A stretch of 64,000 nucleotides of DNA from Microbispora sp. H13382 (GTDB lineage: Bacteria > Actinomycetota > Actinomycetes > Streptosporangiales > Streptosporangiaceae): positions 62,001 to 126,000 of the forward strand of contig NZ_JABBXA010000001.1 of NCBI RefSeq assembly GCF_014161445.1. The letters run 5' to 3'. The notes beneath the pieces were generated by a model. That model made no database searches. It saw nothing but the letters and a program-made list of their open reading frames with translations, and was not told where the DNA came from. Of this stretch, positions 43,759 to 52,796 are shown in pieces. Positions within the stretch are counted from its first letter, which is position 1, and the number at the start of each line of letters is the position of its first letter. Both the position numbers and the translations under genes were made by a program.

Positions 43759-44529
43759 TCAGCAGGCCTGCCTGGCGGCGCCGACCGGCGACAACAGGTC
43801 GCGCAGGGCCAGCAGGACCGGCGGGTCGAGCGGGCGCATCGGCCGGAGCCGGACGTCGGCGACCTGTGCTCCCGCGCCGGGCCGCACGGTGATCGGCCCG
43901 CTGCACGAGATGCACTGCGCCTCGTCCTCGCCGCCGGGGGTGCCGAAGGCGTCCTCGTGCCCCTCGGCGGCCGACTGCGCGATCAGGTGCCACCGCCCCG
44001 GCGGCACGTTCTCCAGCACGTACGGCCCGGGCCGGTCGAGCAGGGTGTAGCAGACCGGGCGTCCGCCGAGGATCCGCTCGGGGAACAACCCGGCGAAGAC
44101 CGGCCGGTCCGGCAGCGGCGAGGAGATCTCGCCCGCGATCGTCGCCGTGGCGCCGGAGGGGGTGGCGCCAGGCCCGGCCGCGAGCAGCTGCGGCGTCACG
44201 CTTCCGAGCACGCGGTACCTGCTCGGGGACAGGCCCACGCTGCTGGTGAACCGCGAGCTGAAGGTGCCGACGCTCGAATAGCCCACCTGGTGGCTGATGT
44301 TCGTCACGCTCATCACGGTCGAGGCGAGCAGCCTCTTGGCCTCGCGGAGCCGTACGGCGGACAGGAAACGTCCCGGGGACAGTCCGGTGACCCGCTGGAA
44401 GACCCGCGAGAAGTGGAACTTGCTGAACATGGCCACCCGGGCCATGTCGTCGATGGTGATCGGTTCGCCGAGGTTCTCGTGCATGTTCTCGATCACCCTC
44501 AGCGCGGCTCGCTCGATTACTTCGTCCAT
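43759..44529 (-). CDS. AraC-family transcriptional regulator
   Basis: Regulator of 256 aa with the double AraC HTH at the N-terminus (about 10-110): TIDDMARVAMFSKFHFSRVF and VTNISHQVGYSSVGTFSSRF. The remaining 140 residues are a C-terminal domain of unknown type, Pro- and Gly-rich with a CISCSGP stretch that might bind a ligand or metal. Nine-membered enediyne clusters such as C-1027 also have an AraC-type regulator. GGGAGGAG lies just upstream of the ATG. It is convergent to the core operon. Confidence 0.88.
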   Translation of the reverse strand: MDEVIERAALRVIENMHENLGEPITIDDMARVAMFSKFHFSRVFQRVTGLSPGRFLSAVRLREAKRLLASTVMSVTNISHQVGYSSVGTFSSRFTSSVGLSPSRYRVLGSVTPQLLAAGPGATPSGATATIAGEISSPLPDRPVFAGLFPERILGGRPVCYTLLDRPGPYVLENVPPGRWHLIAQSAAEGHEDAFGTPGGEDEAQCISCSGPITVRPGAGAQVADVRLRPMRPLDPPVLLALRDLLSPVGAARQAC

Positions 44530-44814
44530 TACTCCTCCCGGTGTCCGGAGGCGTCTGGTGAGCGATCCTGAATCGGATCGGCGGGTCCGCGCGCGAATGG
44601 TGCCGCCCGCGGATTTCGTGGAATGCTCGTCGCCCGGAATTCACGGCGGCGCCCTCCGATTTCCGGCCGCCTCGTTCCGGTCTTTCGTTCTTTTACATGC
44701 GGCCGGAGGGGTCCGGCGCTGCATGGAAACGGGAATTAATTTGAGAATTGTGTTCGGGTGGTCGTCCGGTCGCTTTCCGTGGTCGCCGCGCGGCACGCCG
44801 GCGGTGTGCCCGTG
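44530..44814. other. Intergenic region upstream of araC
   Basis: About 285 bp between the AraC gene and the phosphoesterase end. It is AT-rich at 44675-44760 (TTCGTTCTTTTACATG, GAATTAATTTGAGAATTG), which could be the araC promoter. GATCCTGAATCGGATC (44565-44580) is a near-palindrome. Nothing more is recognised. Confidence 0.4.
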
Positions 44815-45660
44815 CTACGCCGCGGCGGGGAGGATCTGCCGCGGCGCCGGCGGCCCGGCGTGGTGGCGTCGCTCGCGCGGGTAGCCGAGCGACACCTCCT
44901 CGAACCGCACGCCGTCGTGCCATGTCGTCCGCGGCACGTGCAGGTGGCCGTACACCACGGCGGACGCGTGGTAGCGCAGGTGCCAGTCGGCCGTGTGCTC
45001 GGTGCCGCACCACTGGGCGAACACCTGGTGCCGCAGCACTCGGGTGGGCTCGCGGAGCAGCGGGAAGTGGTTGACCAGGACGGTCGGCAGGTCGGGGTCG
45101 CGCGCGTCGAGCCGCGACTCGGTCTCCCGCAGCCGCGCCCGGCACCACGCCTCCCGGCTGGGGTACGGGTGGGGGTCGAGCAGGATCTCGTCGGTGCAGA
45201 CGACGCCCAGCCGGTACGCCTGGGCGAGCGACTCCTCCTTGGTGGTGTGCGGGTCGCGGAAGCTGTAGTCGTACAGCAGGAACAGGGGGACCACGGTCGC
45301 CGGGCCGCCCTCCCCGGTCCACACCGGGTAGGGGTCCTCGGGAGTGAGCACCCCGATCCGGCGGCAGACCTGGACGAGCCGGCGGTAGCGCTCCTCGCCC
45401 CGCAGGGGCTCGGGGTCGCCGGGCGTGGTCCACAGTTCGTGGTTGCCGGGCGTCCACACAACCGCCGCGAAACGGTCCCGCAGCGTGGCGAGCGCCCATT
45501 CGACGTCGGAAATCCGCTCGCCGACGTCGCCGGCGACAATCAGCCAGTCGCCCGGCGCGCCGGGACGCAGCGATTCCACGAGCGCCCGGTTTTCCGGGTG
45601 GGCGACATGGAGGTCGCTTATCGCGAGCAGTCTTCCATTTTTCGTCCGCCGGCCGGTCAC
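44815..45660 (-). CDS. Calcineurin-like metallophosphoesterase
   Basis: Metallophosphoesterase of 281 aa. Metal motifs are complete: AISDLHVAH, AGDVGER, WTPGNHELW, VNHFP and GHLHVPR. Members hydrolyse phosphomono- or diesters such as nucleotides or sugar phosphates. No signal peptide is visible, so it acts in the cytoplasm. Its substrate in the cluster is unknown; a phosphatase step of sugar or resistance chemistry is possible. Start is GTG at 45660; no strong ribosome site is seen. Confidence 0.85.
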   Translation of the reverse strand: MTGRRTKNGRLLAISDLHVAHPENRALVESLRPGAPGDWLIVAGDVGERISDVEWALATLRDRFAAVVWTPGNHELWTTPGDPEPLRGEERYRRLVQVCRRIGVLTPEDPYPVWTGEGGPATVVPLFLLYDYSFRDPHTTKEESLAQAYRLGVVCTDEILLDPHPYPSREAWCRARLRETESRLDARDPDLPTVLVNHFPLLREPTRVLRHQVFAQWCGTEHTADWHLRYHASAVVYGHLHVPRTTWHDGVRFEEVSLGYPRERRHHAGPPAPRQILPAAA

Positions 45661-45725
45661 GACGAAATCGTAAAGGGATCCGGCGGGCGCGGGAATCGCT
45701 CGCGGCGGTTATGGGACCCCAGATT

Positions 45726-45757
45726 TCCGGATAGGGGACAGGGGGTCCGGATAGGGG
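45726..45757 (+). repeat. 12-bp direct repeat upstream of the sigma factor
   Basis: TCCGGATAGGGG occurs at 45726 and 45746, 20 bp apart (two helical turns). It lies 110-140 bp before the ECF sigma factor start. It may be an activator or sigma-factor recognition site. Confidence 0.6.
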
Positions 45758-45867
45758 TTGTGACGCCAGGTTGGGGCGGCCAATTCTGGCTCCGTTGGCC
45801 CAGGCCGCGGGAGAGCGCTTCTCAGCCCGCGGGCAGGGGACGCGGCCCTGTTGGGGAGTGGGGGCGG

Positions 45868-46431
45868 ATGGCCGAGGCTCGCGACGACGGGTTCTCGCGC
45901 TACGCGAGACATGCCTGGCCGGCGCTGCGGCGCACGGCCTTCCTGCTCACGTCGGACTGGCACGAGGCCGAGGACCTCGTCCAGCGGACCCTGATCGCCC
46001 TCCACCGCCACTGGGACAGGCTGGAGCGGCACGACAGGCTCTCCGGCTACGCGCGGGCGATCATGATCCGGCTGGTCTACAGCGACCGCAGGTCGCACCG
46101 GTGGTCGCGGGAGGTCCTGCACGAGCTGCCGCCCGAGCCCGAACCCCTGGCCGACCCCTACACGCTCGTGGTCGACCGCATCCTGCTGATGAACGCGCTC
46201 GCCGGTCTCGGCCCCCGGCAGCGGGCCGCCGTCGTCCTGCGCTACTGGGAGGACCGCAGCGTCGAGGAGACGGCGTCGGCGATGGGCAGCGAGGGCTCCA
46301 CGGTCCGCAGCCAGACGGTCCGCGCGCTGGCCACCCTGCGTACGGCACTGACGGCCGCCTCGGACGGCACGGCCGGAGAGGCGCGGCGCAACGCGGAAGA
46401 TGCGACGCGCGCGGCGGTGCCCGGACGATGA
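45868..46431 (+). CDS. ECF sigma factor, SigE-like family
   Basis: Sigma factor of 187 aa. Region 2 has RRTAFLLTSDWHEAEDLVQRT and region 4 has LGPRQRAAVVLRYWEDRSVEET followed by EGSTVRSQTVRALATLR. This is the SigE-type ECF form common in actinobacteria. No anti-sigma factor adjoins. The ATG at 45868 is preceded by GGGGAGTGGGGGCGG. It lies within the cluster and may drive the GMC-oxidase operon that starts 38 bp later. Confidence 0.85.
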   Translation: MAEARDDGFSRYARHAWPALRRTAFLLTSDWHEAEDLVQRTLIALHRHWDRLERHDRLSGYARAIMIRLVYSDRRSHRWSREVLHELPPEPEPLADPYTLVVDRILLMNALAGLGPRQRAAVVLRYWEDRSVEETASAMGSEGSTVRSQTVRALATLRTALTAASDGTAGEARRNAEDATRAAVPGR

Positions 46432-46469
46432 AGGTGACCTGAGTCGAACTGAGACACGAGGGAACGCCC

Positions 46470-47039
46470 ATGCCGCCGCGAGCCCCAGCAGACGACAATC
46501 CCAGGACGACGACACTGGAAGCCTTCGCGGACACGATCGTCCCCGGTGAGAAGAGGTACCCCGGCGACCTGGCCGTGGCCGGCGCGGCCGAGGGCGCCGG
46601 GGCGGTGCAGGCCGGCGCCATCGAGCTGCTCGAATGGAACGCGACCGGCGTCACGGAGGGCCTGGACGACTACGCCCGCCTGCTCGGCGACCACGCCCGC
46701 GACTACGCGGCGGAGCACGGGCTCACGCTGGACGACTCGTTGCCGCCGTTCGTCGCCCTCACCTTCGAGCACCGGACCGCCCTGGTGCGCCGGCTGACCG
46801 CGCCCGACCACCCGGAGAAGGCGTTCTGGGTCCTGCTCGCGCTGTTCAGCAACATGGCCTACGACTCCGCGGCGCACACGAGCACGGCCGAGGCGATCGC
46901 CGCCGGGCATCCCGGGCTGCTCGCGATGGGCATCGCCCGTCCCGGCGACGACGGACTGTGGCGGTTCCCCGCCCACTCCTACGGCAGGCCCCTGGCCCGC
47001 CTGCACCCGGACACGACCCCCTCAGGGAGCCCCGCATGA
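46470..47039 (+). CDS. DUF5987-type helper of a GMC oxidase
   Basis: Protein of 189 aa of a family similar to gluconate 2-dehydrogenase small subunits. LEAFADTIVPGEKRYPGD at residues 13-30 is the usual start of such proteins, and KAFWVLLALFSNMAYDSAAH is a conserved helix. It partners a GMC-type oxidoreductase in all cases I know of; here the GMC gene starts within its stop codon (ATGA). It probably stabilises or exports the enzyme. No TAT signal is seen here. Confidence 0.75.
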   Translation: MPPRAPADDNPRTTTLEAFADTIVPGEKRYPGDLAVAGAAEGAGAVQAGAIELLEWNATGVTEGLDDYARLLGDHARDYAAEHGLTLDDSLPPFVALTFEHRTALVRRLTAPDHPEKAFWVLLALFSNMAYDSAAHTSTAEAIAAGHPGLLAMGIARPGDDGLWRFPAHSYGRPLARLHPDTTPSGSPA

Positions 47040-48697
47040 CCAGCACTGAACGCACCGACGTCCTCGTGGTCGGCAGCGGCTTCGGCGGCGCCATCGCGGC
47101 CTACCACCTGGCCGCGGGCGGGGCGCGCGTCGTCGTGCTCGAACGGGGGCCGTGGCTGGGCGCGCAGGACTTCGAGCACGACTTCAAGCTCGGCTCGTCC
47201 TACACGCGGGCCTTCGACTTCGTCGTCGGCGACGGCATGAGCGTGCTCGGCGGCAACTGCGTGGGCGGCGGAAGCGTCGTCTACTTCGCCGCCATGCCCC
47301 GCGCGCCGCGCTTCGTCTTCGAGCGCCACGGAACCATCGGCCGCCGGATGTGGCCGGCCTCCGTCAGCCGCGACACCCTCGACCCCTGGTACGACCGGGT
47401 GGCGGAGTCCATCCCCGTCACCACCCAGGACTGGAACGACGTCACCTACGCGGGCGGGCTGTGGGCCGCCGCCTGTGACCACTCCGGCCGCACCGCCAAC
47501 CCGGTGCCGGTGGCGATCGACAACGCCAAGTGCGTCAACTGCAACTGGATGATGGCCGGGTGCCGCTTCGACGCGAAGCGCTCGCTGCTGACCAACTACC
47601 TGCCGGCGGCGCTCGCCCACGGCGCGCAGATCCGCCCGCTGCACGAGGTGCAGCGGATCGAGCGCAACCACGACGGCTCCTACCGCGTGCACTACGACCT
47701 CATCGACGAGGAGGACTACCGGATCCGCTACGACGGCGGGGCGATCGACGCCAAGATCATCGTGCTGGCGGCGGGAGCCGGCGCCACGCCCGTCATCCTG
47801 CAGCGCAGCGAGGCGACGCTCGGCGCCATGCCGCACGCGGTGGGCCGCTACTTCTCCGGCAACGGCGAGCGGCTCAACACCGCGGTGCTCAACGAGGACC
47901 GGGTGCGCGACGTGCTCGGCCTGTCCCGGGGCGACGGCCTCGCGTACGCGGCCAACCAGATCGGCAAGGGCCCGACCGTGGCGAACTGGGACCGGCTCGA
48001 CGGCTCGCTGCCCGAGTTCACCCGCTACTCGCTGGAGCAGCTCTACTTCCCGCCCGGCCTCGGCACCATCCTCGCGCAGGTCGCCGACGCCGCCCCGGGT
48101 GAGTCGACCTGGTTCGGCGTGAAGAAGAAGGAGATGCTGCGGCGCTGGCAGTCCTGGCTGATCATCTTCCAGATGATCGAGGACGCCAACGAGGGCGTCT
48201 TCGGCCCGCCGCCGGCCAAGGGCAACGCCGACCGGGTGTCCCAGCAGATGCTCGGCGTCGGGCGCCTCAAGTACGACCCCGCGGAGACCACGCTGCGCGC
48301 CTGGGCCATGGCGGACGCCGAGGTCAAGGAGATCCTGGAGCGCGACGGCCTGGCCACCGTCACCGCCTGGACCAACGAAGTGATCGGCGCGTACACCGTG
48401 CACCCGCTGTCGTCCTGCCGCATCGGCGACGACCCCGCGACCTCCGCCCTCGACGACCGGAACGAGCTGCGCGGGCACCCGGGCATCTTCGTCACCGACG
48501 GCTCCGCCGTGCCGGGCGCGCTGACCGTCAACCCGGCCATGACCATCGCGGCGCTCGCCGAGCGCGCGATCCCGGGCATCGTCCGGGCCGCGCAGGACCG
48601 GGGCGTGGACGTCACCTACGGCGCGCCGGCCCCCGACGGCGGGACCAGCGGCCGCCGCGGGGTCGCCGACCTGCTGCCGAGCCTGACGAGAAGGTAA
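47036..48697 (+). CDS. GMC oxidoreductase (cholesterol-oxidase-like)
   Basis: Flavoenzyme of 553 aa. The FAD motif is VVGSGFGGAIAAYHLA near the N-terminus; GGNCVGGGSVVYFAAMP is the second GMC signature. The C-terminus has YTVHPLSSCRIGDD and VNPAMTIAALAERA with the catalytic His. CVNCNWMMAGCRF at about 165-177 adds three Cys that could bind a metal. Nine-membered enediyne clusters have a GMC-type oxidoreductase (E9); this is a probable counterpart. It would oxidise an alcohol on the core or polyene. Together with DUF5987 and the AhpD-like protein it makes one operon. Confidence 0.85.
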   Translation: MTSTERTDVLVVGSGFGGAIAAYHLAAGGARVVVLERGPWLGAQDFEHDFKLGSSYTRAFDFVVGDGMSVLGGNCVGGGSVVYFAAMPRAPRFVFERHGTIGRRMWPASVSRDTLDPWYDRVAESIPVTTQDWNDVTYAGGLWAAACDHSGRTANPVPVAIDNAKCVNCNWMMAGCRFDAKRSLLTNYLPAALAHGAQIRPLHEVQRIERNHDGSYRVHYDLIDEEDYRIRYDGGAIDAKIIVLAAGAGATPVILQRSEATLGAMPHAVGRYFSGNGERLNTAVLNEDRVRDVLGLSRGDGLAYAANQIGKGPTVANWDRLDGSLPEFTRYSLEQLYFPPGLGTILAQVADAAPGESTWFGVKKKEMLRRWQSWLIIFQMIEDANEGVFGPPPAKGNADRVSQQMLGVGRLKYDPAETTLRAWAMADAEVKEILERDGLATVTAWTNEVIGAYTVHPLSSCRIGDDPATSALDDRNELRGHPGIFVTDGSAVPGALTVNPAMTIAALAERAIPGIVRAAQDRGVDVTYGAPAPDGGTSGRRGVADLLPSLTRR

Positions 48698-48709
48698 GGG
48701 GGAGCCGAG

Positions 48710-49801
48710 ATGGGGGCCGTCCTCGCCCGCGCCACGCTGCCGGGCACGCTGGCGCAGGTCCGCCACGTCGCCCCGGTGCGCCCGAACGCGGCGCCGGACC
48801 TCGTCCGCCGGGTGTACGCGCAGGTCGAGCGGGACTTCGGCATGCTGGCGCCGCCCGTGATCCTGCACTCGCCCGCCCCGCCCGTCCTGGCCGCGTGCTG
48901 GCTGGCGCTGCGTGAGTCGCTGCTCGCGCGGGGCGCGGTCGCCCGGCAGGTCAAGGAGGCCGTCGCGACGGCCGTCTCGCGGGGCAACTCCTGCCCGTAC
49001 TGCGTGGACGTGCACCGGGCCACGCTGGACGCCCTCGTCAGACGTGGCGGCGCGGCCGCCGACCCCCGGACCTCGCGGATCGAGGAGTGGGCGCGGGCGG
49101 CCGCGCGGCGCGGGGAGGCCGCCTCGCACGCCCTCCCGGTGCCGCCGGACCAGGCCGCCGAGCTGATCGCGGTGGCCGTGACGTTCCAGTACCTGAACCG
49201 GATGGTCAACGTCTTCCTCGGCGACTCCCCGCTGCCCCCCGGAGTGCCCGTACGGGCCCGCAAGGGACTCATGCGGCTGTTCGGGCTGCTCATTGCCCCG
49301 GCGGCGAGCAGGGCGGCGACCCCGGGCGACTCGCTGAGCCTGCTGCCGGACGCGCCGCTGCCGCCCGACCTGTCCTGGGCGCGGGACGTTCCGCACGTCG
49401 CCGGGGCATTCGCCCGGGCTGCGGCGGCCGTGGAGGTGGCCGGGCGCCGCTCGGTGCCGGAACCGGTGCGCGACCTGGTCACGGACGTGCTCGACGGCTG
49501 GAACGGCGAGCCTCCCGGCCTGGGCCGCGCGTGGGTCGCCGGCGCCGTGTCCGTCCTGCCCGACCGGCACCGACCGGCCGGACGCCTGGCGCTGCTCACC
49601 GCCCTCGCCTCCTACCAGGTGGACGAGGGGGTCGTGGACGAATTCAGGCGCGCGGAGCCGGACGACCGGACGCTCGTCGAACTGACGGCGTGGGCCGCCA
49701 TGTCCGCCGCGCGCCGCGCCGGCGCCTGGGCCCACGAGGCCCGCCCGCATGTTGGTGACCGTGACACCGCGACGACTTCTAGTGAGAGGACTGCCCGATG
49801 A
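48710..49801 (+). CDS. AhpD-like/carboxymuconolactone decarboxylase-type protein
   Basis: Protein of 363 aa. The N-terminal half has the AhpD fold with a CxxC motif (NSCPYCVDVHRATLDAL, Cys pair at about residues 97 and 100). The C-terminal half repeats a similar helical pattern without CxxC. Such proteins are peroxidase or disulfide-linked redox proteins. In an enediyne producer it may protect from radicals or serve a redox step. ATG at 48710 follows GGGGAGC. Its stop overlaps the next gene by ATGA. Confidence 0.78.
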   Translation: MGAVLARATLPGTLAQVRHVAPVRPNAAPDLVRRVYAQVERDFGMLAPPVILHSPAPPVLAACWLALRESLLARGAVARQVKEAVATAVSRGNSCPYCVDVHRATLDALVRRGGAAADPRTSRIEEWARAAARRGEAASHALPVPPDQAAELIAVAVTFQYLNRMVNVFLGDSPLPPGVPVRARKGLMRLFGLLIAPAASRAATPGDSLSLLPDAPLPPDLSWARDVPHVAGAFARAAAAVEVAGRRSVPEPVRDLVTDVLDGWNGEPPGLGRAWVAGAVSVLPDRHRPAGRLALLTALASYQVDEGVVDEFRRAEPDDRTLVELTAWAAMSAARRAGAWAHEARPHVGDRDTATTSSERTAR

Positions 49802-50601
49802 CCCAGCTGGAGACCGTGCTCAGGGACCTCACCGCGGAGGGCGAGCAGCTCGACCGCATCGTGGCCGGCCTCGACCCGGACCAGTGGAACCTGCCCACCC
49901 CCGCGCCCGGATGGACGGTCAGGGACCAGATCGCCCACCTCACCTTCGTCTTCCGGCTGGCCGCGACGGCGGCGAGCGACCCCGCGGCGTTCGAGGCGAT
50001 GACCGCCCCGGCCAAGGGGAACTTCGACGCGGCGGTGAACGCCGCGCTCAAGATGTTCGAGAACGACACGCCGGCCGAACTGCTCGCCAAGTGGCGGTCG
50101 GTACGCGCGGAGGTGGTCGAGGCCCTACCCGCCGTGCCCGCGGACGCGACCGTGCCCTGGCTGGTCAACCCGCTGCCGCCGGTCGTGCTCGCGTGCGCCG
50201 GGATCATGGAGCAGTTCGCCCACGGGCAGGACATCGCCGACACGCTGGGAGTGGAACTCGAGCGCACCGACCGCCTGGGCCACCTCGTCGTGTTCGCCGT
50301 GCTCACCCGCGACTTCGGCTACCTGTCGCGCGGCCTCACGCCGCCGGCCGAGCAGTTCCGCTTCGAGATCACCGCGCCCTCCGGCCAGGTGTGGGCGTAC
50401 GGGCCCGAGGACGCCGAGCAGCGGGTCTCCGGCCCCGCCGCCGACTTCTGCCTGCTGGTGACCCGGCGCCGGCACCGGGACGACCTCGCGGTCACGGCCG
50501 TCGGCGCCGAGGCCGACCGCTGGCTGGACATCGCCCAGGCCTACCGCGGCCCGGCCGGACAGGGCCGCAGGCCGGGCCAGTTCGCTCCCGCGCGCGTGTA
50601 G
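49798..50601 (+). CDS. TIGR03084-type metal-binding DinB/maleylpyruvate isomerase-like protein
   Basis: Protein of 267 aa with the mycothiol-dependent maleylpyruvate isomerase N-terminal fold (DinB superfamily). WTVRDQIAHLTFVF has the first metal His and EQFAHGQDIADTLG the second pair. The family is annotated as metal-binding with unknown substrate. Some DinB proteins use mycothiol for detoxification, so a protective or ring-opening role is plausible. Overlaps the upstream gene by four bases. Confidence 0.75.
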   Translation: MTQLETVLRDLTAEGEQLDRIVAGLDPDQWNLPTPAPGWTVRDQIAHLTFVFRLAATAASDPAAFEAMTAPAKGNFDAAVNAALKMFENDTPAELLAKWRSVRAEVVEALPAVPADATVPWLVNPLPPVVLACAGIMEQFAHGQDIADTLGVELERTDRLGHLVVFAVLTRDFGYLSRGLTPPAEQFRFEITAPSGQVWAYGPEDAEQRVSGPAADFCLLVTRRRHRDDLAVTAVGAEADRWLDIAQAYRGPAGQGRRPGQFAPARV

Positions 50602-50626
50602 CGGGAGGCGGAGTAAGGAGGAACCG

Positions 50627-51715
50627 ATGAGGCCCACACCCGCGGGCTTCCGGACGGCGGGGGAGACGCCGGGGACGGCGGGAGAGGTGGCCGGCTGCCT
50701 GGACGGCACGGTCCACCTCGCGTACGCGCGGGCGTCGGCGGCCGATCCTCCGGTGGTCGCCGCCGGTTTCTCCGCCGAGGCGGCACTGTCCAGGGCACGG
50801 GCCCGCGCCCGGGCCCTGGGCCTGCTGCGTGAAGGACCCGCACCGCGGGCGACGCCCGGCGGGGGCGGCAGGGCACTGCGCCTGTCCGATTTCGTGCCGC
50901 ACCCCATCGCGCCGCAGCTCATCGCGCCGCACGCCGCCGCGCCGCACGCCGCCGTGCCGCACGCCACCGTGCCGCACCCCACCGGGAGCGGCGGCCCGCT
51001 CGTCGCGGGCAGGGGGCTGCTGACCGGTGCCGGTTACCGGCTGCCGGGCGAGGTCGTGTGGCTGCGGGAGCACGGTGGCCCGGTCGAGCCCACCGCGATC
51101 GGCGTGGTGGACGACTGCGCCCCCGCCGGCGTCGCCGACGTGCTCGCCCACGACGCGGTCCTCCGGTGGCGGGCCGCGTCCCGCCGCCCGCCGCTGCGGA
51201 TCACGCCGTACCTCGGCGGACTGCTGCCACCCGGGGTCGCGGAGGCGGCCTCCGGGCTCGGCCTGTCGATCTCGGCGTACGTGCTGCCGGCCGGCGAGGT
51301 CAGGACCGTGCTCGTACGCGTGCGCGGCGCGGCCACGACCACGGCCGCCGCCTGCGGGCGCACGCTCGGTGCGGCGGTGCGCGAGGCTTTCCTGCTCGCG
51401 GTCGCGGCCGGGGCGCAGCCGGGGCAGGCCGTCCCGGACCTGGGCGCGCCGAGCCGCCTCGTCGCGTGGCGCCACGAGGACGGTCACCCGGCGGACCTGG
51501 AGCGCACGGCCGTCGACGCCGATCCCGGGATCGTCGACGAGCCCGCCGGGCCCGTCCCGTCCGGCTGGGCGGGCGTCGCCTACCGCCGGTTCGGGCACGA
51601 GCCGATCCTCGTCGAGGCGGGGGAGTCCCGCGAGGCCGTCAAGGTGGTCTGCCCGGGCGCCTCCTGCTACCGGCGAGAGCGGCCGGGGATCGAGGTGCCG
51701 TGTCCGGTTCGCTAG
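50627..51715 (+). CDS. YcaO-like protein with degenerate active site
   Basis: Protein of 362 aa. The segments GFSAEAALSRARARARAL and GVADVLAHDAVLRWRAASR align with YcaO sequence (the second with ELIERDAVALWW-like regions), and TAAACGRTLGAAVREAFLLA with the C-terminal half. The Glu residues that bind Mg-ATP in active YcaO are replaced (AH for ER, for example). A Pro/His/Ala-rich stretch (about residues 90-120, from a 15-nt DNA repeat) breaks the N-terminal part. YcaO proteins form azolines or thioamides in RiPP pathways, yet degenerate ones act as scaffolds. There is no E1-like partner. It is followed by a TrmB/LuxR regulator and a small convergent peptide gene. Family assignment is by eye and moderate. 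Confidence 0.5.
   Translation: MRPTPAGFRTAGETPGTAGEVAGCLDGTVHLAYARASAADPPVVAAGFSAEAALSRARARARALGLLREGPAPRATPGGGGRALRLSDFVPHPIAPQLIAPHAAAPHAAVPHATVPHPTGSGGPLVAGRGLLTGAGYRLPGEVVWLREHGGPVEPTAIGVVDDCAPAGVADVLAHDAVLRWRAASRRPPLRITPYLGGLLPPGVAEAASGLGLSISAYVLPAGEVRTVLVRVRGAATTTAAACGRTLGAAVREAFLLAVAAGAQPGQAVPDLGAPSRLVAWRHEDGHPADLERTAVDADPGIVDEPAGPVPSGWAGVAYRRFGHEPILVEAGESREAVKVVCPGASCYRRERPGIEVPCPVR
50905..50985 (+). repeat. 15-nt in-frame repeat in the YcaO-like gene
   Basis: About five copies of GCCGCACGCCNCCGT-type units encode alternating Pro-His-Ala residues (APHAAAPHAAVPHATVPHPT). The unit keeps the frame. Confidence 0.75.
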
Positions 51716-51776
51716 TCCCCGCCCCGTCGCACACCCCGTCGCGCGGATCGCACCACGAAGACGCGGGAGGTGAGCC

Positions 51777-52763
51777 GTGGACGTCTCCGTGATCGGCATC
51801 TCACCCGAGGCGGCCGAGATCTACCGGTATTTCCTCCGGTGCAAGGGCGAGGGAGTCGGTTCGGTGCCGGAGGCGCTGGGCCTGTCCGCGGACACCGTCG
51901 AGGCTGCCGTGGAGACGCTCAGCCGGCTGTCCCTGCTCGACATCGCCGACCGGCACAGGGTCGTGGCGACGGAGCCGCGCATCGGCATCGAGCGGCTGGT
52001 GGAAAAGCGCCTCAACGAGCTCAACGCCGAGATCCGGCGGGTCCTGGCGGCGCGCGACGCGATCGCCGTCTTCATGGAGGACAAGCACGAGGGCGACCGC
52101 GCGGCGACGGTCCTCGACATCGAACGGGTGGAAGGCGTCGAGCGGGTTCGCCAGCGCATCGACGACCTCGCCTTCTTCTCCTACAAGGAGACGCTCTGCC
52201 TGCATCCGGGCGGCCCGTTCAGCCGGGTGATGATCGAGTCGGCGCTGCCGCTGGACACCCGCTCGCTGCGCCGGGGCCTGGCGATCAAGGGCGTCTACCA
52301 CCCGGCCGCGCTCGACGACCCGTTCATGGTGTCCTACCTGCGCGAGCTGGTCAGCCTCGGCGCCGAGGTGCGCGTCACCGATCAGCCGATGGACCGCATG
52401 CTCATCTACGACCGGAGCGCCGCCGTCGTGCCCATCGACCCCAAGGAGAGCGCGAAGGGCGCGTTGCTGGTCAGGGAGCCCGGGCTGGTCTCCCAGCTCG
52501 TCATCTACTTCGACGGGGTGTGGAAGTCGGCCACCGACTTCCGCGACATCATGGAGCCCACGACCATGGAGCCCGCGCTGTCGGAGATGGAGCAGCGGGT
52601 GCTCGCGGTGATGGCCACGGCGGACAAGGACGAGATCGCGGCCAGGGAGCTGGACGTCTCGGTGCGGACCTACCGGCGCTACGTGGCCGATCTGATGGCC
52701 AGGCTCGGCGCCGTCAACCGGTTCCAGGCGGCCCTGCGGGCCAAGGAGGAGAACTGGATCTGA
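51777..52763 (+). CDS. TrmB/LuxR-type transcriptional regulator
   Basis: Regulator of 328 aa. The N-terminal winged-helix half (about 1-85, SVPEALGLSADTVEAAVETL) resembles TrmB-type domains, and a central ligand-like domain follows (about 110-260). The C-terminal LuxR-type HTH (about 268-325) contains LSEMEQRVLAVMATADKDEI and LDVSVRTYRRYVADLMARLG. Such proteins are common next to actinobacterial secondary-metabolite genes. GGGAGGTGAG lies before the GTG start. It converges on the small peptide gene whose promoter has copy C of the shared element, so it is a candidate regulator of that element; this is inference. Confidence 0.82.
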   Translation: MDVSVIGISPEAAEIYRYFLRCKGEGVGSVPEALGLSADTVEAAVETLSRLSLLDIADRHRVVATEPRIGIERLVEKRLNELNAEIRRVLAARDAIAVFMEDKHEGDRAATVLDIERVEGVERVRQRIDDLAFFSYKETLCLHPGGPFSRVMIESALPLDTRSLRRGLAIKGVYHPAALDDPFMVSYLRELVSLGAEVRVTDQPMDRMLIYDRSAAVVPIDPKESAKGALLVREPGLVSQLVIYFDGVWKSATDFRDIMEPTTMEPALSEMEQRVLAVMATADKDEIAARELDVSVRTYRRYVADLMARLGAVNRFQAALRAKEENWI

Positions 52764-52796
52764 GCTCGGTGCGGGGCCCACGCGGGGGCGCGGCGC

